Shown: piece by piece, positions 39,657 to 43,408 of the stretch
Position numbering within the stretch: the stretch's first letter is position 1
Layout: every line of letters starts with the position of its first letter
DNA from: Cellulosimicrobium funkei
GTDB lineage: Bacteria > Actinomycetota > Actinomycetes > Actinomycetales > Cellulomonadaceae
Assembly (NCBI RefSeq): GCF_004519295.1
Contig: NZ_SOZH01000014.1
Coordinates: 1-43,408 of the forward strand
Direction of reading: 5' to 3'
DNA length: 43,408 nt
The notes under the pieces: generated by a model
Databases searched by the model: none
What the model saw: the letters and a program-made list of their open reading frames with translations, nothing else
Told to the model about the DNA's origin: nothing
Program-made: the position numbers and the translations under genes

Positions 39657-39854
39657 GTGGAGGTTCTGCTGTCGCTCGCCGAGGTCTCGGACCGGTACGG
39701 GATCCCAGCGGAGACGCTGCGCTGGTACCGAAAGGTCGGTCGCGGGCCGAAGAGCTTCAAGCTCGGGCGCCGGATCCGCTACCGCGAGACGGACTGCGAG
39801 GCGTGGGTACAAGCCCAGTACGACGCCGAGAACAACAAGGTGCTGGCGCAGTGA
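39657..39854 (+). CDS. xis: Excisionase-like helix-turn-helix protein
   Basis: A 65-residue single winged helix of the MerR/excisionase type: LLSLAEVSDRYGIPAETLRWYRKVGRGPKSFKLGRRIRYRETDCEAW is broken here into SLAEVSDRYGIPAETLRWYR (helix-turn-helix) and FKLGRRIRYRETDCEAWV (wing and closing helix). It is likely the recombination directionality factor that helps the integrase excise the element, or a small activator of the early operon. The GTG at 39657 has GAGGTG six bases upstream; it is the first gene right of the operator region. Confidence 0.85.
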   Translation: MEVLLSLAEVSDRYGIPAETLRWYRKVGRGPKSFKLGRRIRYRETDCEAWVQAQYDAENNKVLAQ

Positions 39855-39875
39855 GAGCGACGGCCCCGAACACAA

Positions 39876-39922
39876 GGAAGGCCCCCGACAACGCCGTTGC
39901 ACCGGCAGTCGAGGGCCCTTCC
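39876..39922 (+). terminator. Hairpin 1 downstream of xis (possible attenuator)
   Basis: GGAAG-GCCCCCGAC (39876-39889) pairs with GTCGAGGGCCCTTCC (39908-39922) with one bulge. Its loop contains CCGTTGCACCGG (39894-39905), repeated exactly at 39931-39942 in the next hairpin. Confidence 0.55.
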
Positions 39923-39925
39923 CAC

Positions 39926-39947
39926 ACGGACCGTTGCACCGGTCCGT
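39926..39947 (+). repeat. Hairpin 2 with repeated loop sequence
   Basis: ACGGACCG (39926-39933) and CGGTCCGT (39940-39947) form a perfect stem around TTGCAC. Together with hairpin 1 it lies in the 130-nt leader before the next gene; the shared 12-base repeat suggests alternative pairing or a repeated binding site. Confidence 0.5.
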
Positions 39948-39985
39948 CGATCGAAATTCCCACCCACTCGAATGAGGAGAACCCG

Positions 39986-40615
39986 ATGGACACCATCGTC
40001 CAGCAGGTCAACGAGGCCGTCAACGTGACGCCCGTCGCCAAGCCCACCACCTCATGCGCCCTCTCGTGGTGCGCCCACAACTGCGAATGGGAGCCCGATG
40101 GCAGCGGCTGGTCCCGCTACCACCAGGGTGACGTCGACAACGAGATCCGCATCATCGCGTCCGAGTTCTGCTACGGCGACTCCGAGGATGGCGTAGACCC
40201 CGCCGAGATCTCGATCTTGCATCCGGACTTCATCGGCCTTCCCCCGGCCATCGGAAAGCTCGCGACCGCCCTGGCCCGCGCGTCAGCCCTCGTCCACTGC
40301 GCAGGCGAGCAGGAGTCGGAGACCACTCGGTACGAGGACGGCACCCCCGACGAGTACTGGGAGACCGTCACCAAGATCGGCGTCGTAAGCACCGGCGAGT
40401 GGACCTGCGAGTCCGTCGAGGGAGTCGAGCAGGCCACGGCCGTTCGTGTCCAACGCCAGGGCGCCGTGCACAACGACGGCAGCGACCTCATGAACGACGG
40501 CATCCGAGTCGACTTCGAGGTCGACATGTTCGGGTCCCACTTCCTGAGCGCCGAGGCGGCGCGCCAGTTCGCCGGACTGCTCCTGACCGCTGCCGACGCT
40601 CTGGAGGCCTCCTGA
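39986..40615 (+). CDS. Element protein with Cys/Trp-rich N-terminus, DUF6907-like (209 aa)
   Basis: The first 60 residues include SCALSWCAHNCEWEPDGSGW, a Cys/His cluster that may bind zinc, then EIRIIASEFCYGD. The C-terminal end, FLSAEAARQFAGLLLTAADALEAS, resembles the dosage of C-terminal helices in DUF6907-type proteins of actinobacterial mobile elements, but I hold this assignment loosely. Function unknown. The ATG at 39986 has GAGGAG seven bases before it; its stop overlaps the next start by one base. Confidence 0.7.
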   Translation: MDTIVQQVNEAVNVTPVAKPTTSCALSWCAHNCEWEPDGSGWSRYHQGDVDNEIRIIASEFCYGDSEDGVDPAEISILHPDFIGLPPAIGKLATALARASALVHCAGEQESETTRYEDGTPDEYWETVTKIGVVSTGEWTCESVEGVEQATAVRVQRQGAVHNDGSDLMNDGIRVDFEVDMFGSHFLSAEAARQFAGLLLTAADALEAS

Positions 40616-41001
40616 TGAGCGACGACGTGGACGACCTCCTCGACGGGATCGACGAAGCATTGGCGGAGATCGACATGCTCGCCCTGGCGGACGCCGTCGG
40701 GGTCCTCCGGGGCGGCCCGATCGAGCTAGGCAGCGATGACCCGTCGATTCCGGACAGCGACGAGCAGCGCCACCACCGTCAGCGACTCGCCGCGCAGCGT
40801 GCACGACTCGTCGACCAACGTCGCCGCATCGCTCGGTCGCTCGACCGGCAGATCGCCACCGCCTCCCGTGAGGCCACCTTCGACGCCGTTCGCGACCTCG
40901 TCGAGTGGCTCATCTCCACCCCGTCCCTTGCCGAGCTGCGACGCCGACGAACCGAAGCGTACGAGCGGCTCGACCGCCAGACCCCCAGGAGCAACCCGTG
41001 A
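40615..41001 (+). CDS. Charged helical element protein of unknown function (128 aa)
   Basis: The product is acidic at the start (MSDDVDDLLDGIDEALAEID) and basic and helical later (QRLAAQRARLVDQRRRIARS, ELRRRRTEAYERLDRQ), a pattern suggesting a coiled-coil or nucleic-acid-associated protein. No domain is recognised. It starts at an ATG overlapping the previous stop (TGATG) and ends by overlapping the next GTG, inside a translationally coupled run. Confidence 0.75.
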   Translation: MSDDVDDLLDGIDEALAEIDMLALADAVGVLRGGPIELGSDDPSIPDSDEQRHHRQRLAAQRARLVDQRRRIARSLDRQIATASREATFDAVRDLVEWLISTPSLAELRRRRTEAYERLDRQTPRSNP

Positions 41002-41444
41002 CCGACGTCATCGACTTCCCGCCCCGCTACAACCCGTTCAAGCTCCCGCTCCGCCGTGACGATGAGGGCAACGTCGTCGTCTACCTGCCGTATACGACGA
41101 CTACCGCACCGTTCGACTGCGGCCGGTGCGGGACCGAGTTCAACAACGGCTGCACCGTCATCACCGAGCCGAAGAACCTCTCCATGTACGTCTGCCGCAC
41201 CTGCGCGAACGACGACCCTCAACTCCGCGTCTGGCAGCAGTTCGCCGACATCGCCAACCAGGTCGACCGACTCTTCGAGCCCGTCGGCGACGTCCAACAG
41301 CGCCAGATCCTGCTCAACATCATCGCGTCGCACACGTCGTGGATGGCGAACTGGCGGTGGGAAGAGGACGAGCCGATCTCCATCCAGCAGCCCCGCGGTG
41401 AGTTCGACGACGAGGACGAGCTCGACCCGTTCAACGCCTCCTGA
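40998..41444 (+). CDS. Zinc-finger-like element protein (148 aa)
   Basis: Two CxxC pairs, DCGRCGTEF (about residues 37-45) and MYVCRTCAND (about 61-70), form a probable four-cysteine zinc site. The C-terminal part is acidic and Trp-rich (TSWMANWRWEEDEP) and ends with EFDDEDELDPFNAS. It may bind DNA or another element protein. The GTG start overlaps the previous stop (GTGA). No homologue is recognised. Confidence 0.75.
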   Translation: MTDVIDFPPRYNPFKLPLRRDDEGNVVVYLPYTTTTAPFDCGRCGTEFNNGCTVITEPKNLSMYVCRTCANDDPQLRVWQQFADIANQVDRLFEPVGDVQQRQILLNIIASHTSWMANWRWEEDEPISIQQPRGEFDDEDELDPFNAS

Positions 41445-41449
41445 CATCA

Positions 41450-41483
41450 GCCACGGCCCCGGCCTCCCGGTCGGGGCCGTGGC
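41450..41483 (+). terminator. Hairpin before the ATPase gene
   Basis: Perfect 12-bp arms (41450-41461 and 41472-41483) with a ten-base loop, directly after the zinc-protein stop and 32 bp before the next start. It may end the first part of the operon or reduce read-through. Confidence 0.6.
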
Positions 41484-41515
41484 ACATCCCGACCTACCTC
41501 CCAGGAGGCGCCCCC

Positions 41516-42589
41516 TTGAACGACCTCGAGACCATCGGCAGAGACCTCGGCGCGTACTTCACCGCCGACGAGCTCCTCGCCACCCACTTCCCCGACCCGC
41601 GCTGGGCCGTCGAGGGCCTCATCCCCGAAGGTCTCACGCTCCTCGCCGGCGCCCCGAAGCTCGGCAAGTCCTGGCTCGCGCTCGGCCTCAGCCTCGCGAT
41701 CGCCGCTGAGGGGTATGCGCTCGGCAAGATCCCGACTCAGGGCGGCAACGTCCTGTACTGCGCGCTCGAAGACACCCCGCGGCGCATCAAGTCCCGACTC
41801 ACCAAGATGCTCGACGGCACCGTCGCTCCGCCGCGCCTGGCTGTCATGACGAACTTGCCCACCATGCCGCGCGCGACCGACCTCATCTCGGGGTGGCTTG
41901 AGGACCACCCCGAGGCGCGGCTCGTCGTGGTCGACGTCCTCGGGAAGATCCGCCCGATGTCGGCCGCGAACGCCGACCGCTACGAGGGCGACTACAAGGT
42001 CGTCGGAGAGCTCAAACGCCTTGCCGACGCACACCGTGTCGCCGTCGTGCTCGTGACGCACGTGCGCAAGATGGCCGACGGCGACGTGTTCAACATGGTC
42101 TCCGGCTCGACCGGCCTGACCGGAGCTGCCGACACCACGATCGTCCTCGCGCGGGCGCGCGGAGACCATGGCGCATCCCTTCACATCACCGGGCGTGATG
42201 TCGAAGAGTCGGAGTACGCCCTTACGTTTGACCCCACGCTCGGAGCGTGGACTCTCGACGGCGACGCACTACAGGACGCGGCGCAGCGAGCGAGCGAGAA
42301 GAAGACCAGCGTCGGGCTTGGCGACCGGTCCGCAGAGATCGTGCGGATCGTCGGGCAGAACCCTCAGGGCATCGGCCCGACGGCGCTGGCGATCGCGCTC
42401 GGGATCGAGCCCAAGGACGCCGGGAACTACCTGCTCCGCCTGGAGAAGGGCGGGCGCATCGCCAAGGCAGGAAGGGGCCTCTACACCCCTGTCGAAACCG
42501 TCGAAACCGTCGAAACGAGCCCGCAGTCCGGATCAGGATTCGACACACTCGACGGTTTCGACACCCCCTCAGAGGGGGAGGTCGCCTGA
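41516..42589 (+). CDS. RepA-like AAA ATPase (RecA/DnaB fold) with C-terminal winged helix
   Basis: The 357-residue protein has an ATPase domain with Walker A LLAGAPKLGKSW (43-53), an acidic residue after YCALED (Glu85), Walker B ARLVVVDVLGKI (134-144) and VLVTHVRKM, then about 275-330 a winged-helix segment (IVRIVGQNPQGIGPTALAIA) and a tail with VETVETVET. This matches the AAA_25/RepA-type replicative ATPases of phages and plasmids (hexameric helicase-like), so it probably drives replication of the element. The TTG at 41516 is well supported by AGGAGG eight bases before it. Its 3' part contains a set of nine-base repeats. Confidence 0.85.
   Translation: MNDLETIGRDLGAYFTADELLATHFPDPRWAVEGLIPEGLTLLAGAPKLGKSWLALGLSLAIAAEGYALGKIPTQGGNVLYCALEDTPRRIKSRLTKMLDGTVAPPRLAVMTNLPTMPRATDLISGWLEDHPEARLVVVDVLGKIRPMSAANADRYEGDYKVVGELKRLADAHRVAVVLVTHVRKMADGDVFNMVSGSTGLTGAADTTIVLARARGDHGASLHITGRDVEESEYALTFDPTLGAWTLDGDALQDAAQRASEKKTSVGLGDRSAEIVRIVGQNPQGIGPTALAIALGIEPKDAGNYLLRLEKGGRIAKAGRGLYTPVETVETVETSPQSGSGFDTLDGFDTPSEGEVA
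42491..42517 (+). repeat. Three 9-bp direct repeats at the end of the ATPase gene
   Basis: GTCGAAACC occurs twice and GTCGAAACG once in tandem (42491-42499, 42500-42508, 42509-42517), with an inverted copy GGTTTCGAC at 42554-42562. They encode the VETVET tail, but their spacing and the inverted fourth copy resemble plasmid iterons. Confidence 0.6.
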
Positions 42590-42747
42590 TGGCCGGAGCA
42601 GCGTTCTTCCGCCCGCGGGTAGTCAGCGCGTGCGCCGACTGCATGGCCGACGTCGAGCTCGTCGAAGACGCCGCCAACGTGCTGGTCCTCTGGGTTCGAC
42701 ACGACGACACCTGCCCAGCACTGCGACGACGAGAGGGGTCCGTATGA
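42589..42747 (+). CDS. Small Cys-rich element protein (52 aa)
   Basis: The product has ACADCMADVELV and HDDTCPAL, a possible zinc site with three to four ligands. ATG 42589 overlaps the ATPase stop (TGATG) and GGGGAGG lies upstream. No homologue is recognised. Confidence 0.65.
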   Translation: MAGAAFFRPRVVSACADCMADVELVEDAANVLVLWVRHDDTCPALRRREGSV

Positions 42748-42917
42748 GCGCCACCAGCCGTCCCGAGACCGTCGACCAGCACGGCACCCGCCACCGGTAC
42801 GGCTGCCGCATCCCGGGCTGGACCAGCGAGCCGTCCCCACTGCGCGGGTGGCACATCTGCCGATGCTCCGAGTGCGGGGCTGTGCGCCTCGTACGAGCGC
42901 GAGGAAGTGGTCGATGA
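42744..42917 (+). CDS. Small zinc-ribbon-like element protein (57 aa)
   Basis: The second half contains GWHICRCSECGAVRLV with closely spaced cysteines, typical of a zinc ribbon. The ATG overlaps the previous stop (ATGA) and its stop overlaps the next start (ATGA). Such small proteins are common in actinophage and plasmid early operons. Confidence 0.65.
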   Translation: MSATSRPETVDQHGTRHRYGCRIPGWTSEPSPLRGWHICRCSECGAVRLVRARGSGR

Positions 42918-43327
42918 GCGAACCCAAACCGCCCAGCGCCTACCTCCACGGCGAGGGCCCCGAAGCGGTCGTGATCGTGCCCGTACGGATCGCTGCATGG
43001 CTCGCGACCCGGACCAACCTCTCGGCCATCAGGATCAGCGCGCGCGGCACTGACCCCGAGGTCTACGCGGTCCTCGCCGCACTCCATCGAGGTGGGCTGC
43101 AGTGGCAGACCCAAGCCACCGGAAGCGCCCAGCGGAAGGAACCGGAAGTCCCGGCACCCTCGAAGTGGGTCAGCACCAGCAAGGCCGCAGACCTCCTCGG
43201 CATCACAGACCGAGCCGTCCGCCTCGCGATCGAGGAAGAGCGGCTCCCTGCTGAGAGGCACGGCCGCAACTGGCGCATTGCCCGCACAGACATCGAGCAG
43301 TACCGCGCCGCACGACGAGCGGCCTGA
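42914..43327 (+). CDS. Element protein with C-terminal excisionase-type helix-turn-helix (137 aa)
   Basis: The N-terminal half (about 20-70) is an unrecognised alpha/beta segment (VVIVPVRIAAWLATRTNLSA), then a linker, then a MerR/excisionase-type helix-turn-helix (about 85-135): KWVSTSKAADLLGITDRAVR and LPAERHGRNWRIARTDIEQY. It probably binds DNA. It ends the visible run of overlapping genes. Confidence 0.75.
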   Translation: MSEPKPPSAYLHGEGPEAVVIVPVRIAAWLATRTNLSAIRISARGTDPEVYAVLAALHRGGLQWQTQATGSAQRKEPEVPAPSKWVSTSKAADLLGITDRAVRLAIEEERLPAERHGRNWRIARTDIEQYRAARRAA

Positions 43328-43408
43328 GACGGGGACTGCTGCAGGATCCGTTGACACGGGTTTGGTGGTGATCATGCCGCAAGCGCGGCGTTCTGGGCGG
43401 TGAAGGCG
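43328..43408. other. Window end, no complete gene
   Basis: A TTGACA hexamer at 43351-43356 is -35-like, but no convincing -10 follows, and a short frame starting ATG at 43374 stops after ten codons. The element continues beyond the edge. Confidence 0.4.

Larger units (their letters stand above)
37864..43408. mobile_element. Integrated element (left part), prophage or integrative plasmid type
   Basis: From just after the glnA stop, gene content switches from conserved housekeeping to a minus-strand integrase and repressor, a divergent excisionase, and a dense run of small plus-strand genes with overlapping starts around a RepA-like ATPase. No tRNA gene adjoins the integrase, so the attachment site is probably the region just downstream of glnA. 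The right boundary is outside the window. Without structural, packaging or transfer genes in view, phage, phage-satellite and integrative plasmid remain open. Confidence 0.8.

Noticed and set aside
43351-43403. New gene and promoter at the right edge
   Set aside because: The TTGACA lacks a -10 and the only ATG frame stops after a few codons.

Overview
The window reads as chromosome of a very GC-rich Gram-positive actinobacterium, most likely order Micrococcales (Cellulomonadaceae/Promicromonosporaceae type). This is inferred from the strong G/C bias at third codon positions, frequent GTG and TTG starts, many probably leaderless genes, an aa3 oxidase operon with the actinobacterial subunit IV (CtaF), actinobacterial DUF3043, DUF3817 and DUF4191 proteins, and a glutamine synthetase gene preceded by what looks like a GlnR site.

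Layout. 1-825: the 3' tip of an unknown gene, then about 750 bp without a gene, holding a perfect 22-bp inverted repeat and an array of eight 20-bp tandem repeats. 825-3963 (minus): ctaC-ctaD-ctaF of cytochrome c oxidase. 4365-5803 (plus): a cysteine-desulfurase-like protein whose PLP lysine position is aspartate, overlapping a TusA-type sulfur carrier, opposite the Fe-S carrier erpA (minus). 6490-14012: a degenerate glycerate-kinase-like gene, nadA, a DJ-1/PfpI protein, DUF3817, a hotdog thioesterase, an M20 dipeptidase, DUF3043 and an aldo/keto reductase, separated by large bidirectional hairpins. 14018-16335: divergent YczE-like membrane protein and MocR regulator. 16435-18665 (minus): four genes including pyrD. 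18755-20260: pepA.

20917-34838 is a lipoate-centred neighbourhood: lpd, the E2 acyltransferase (two lipoyl domains), lipB and lipA, so lipoyl synthesis, lipoylated enzyme and its reoxidase lie close together. Interspersed are a TIGR01777 epimerase, a membrane pseudokinase-like protein, a Gfo/Idh/MocA oxidoreductase, a secreted HNH nuclease, a divergent MMPL transporter/MarR pair and an MFS transporter. DUF4191, an RDD protein and glnA close the core region.

Just after the glnA stop begins an integrated element that runs off the window end: tyrosine integrase, XRE repressor, excisionase across a repeat-rich divergent promoter, then a tight run of small accessory genes around a RepA-like AAA ATPase. 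It is probably a prophage, satellite or integrative plasmid; its right end, structural and transfer genes are not visible.

The most unusual items are the lysine-less desulfurase paired with TusA, the 20-bp repeat array, the inverted repeats crowding the erpA leader, the probable GlnR site at glnA, and the control region and paired hairpins of the element.
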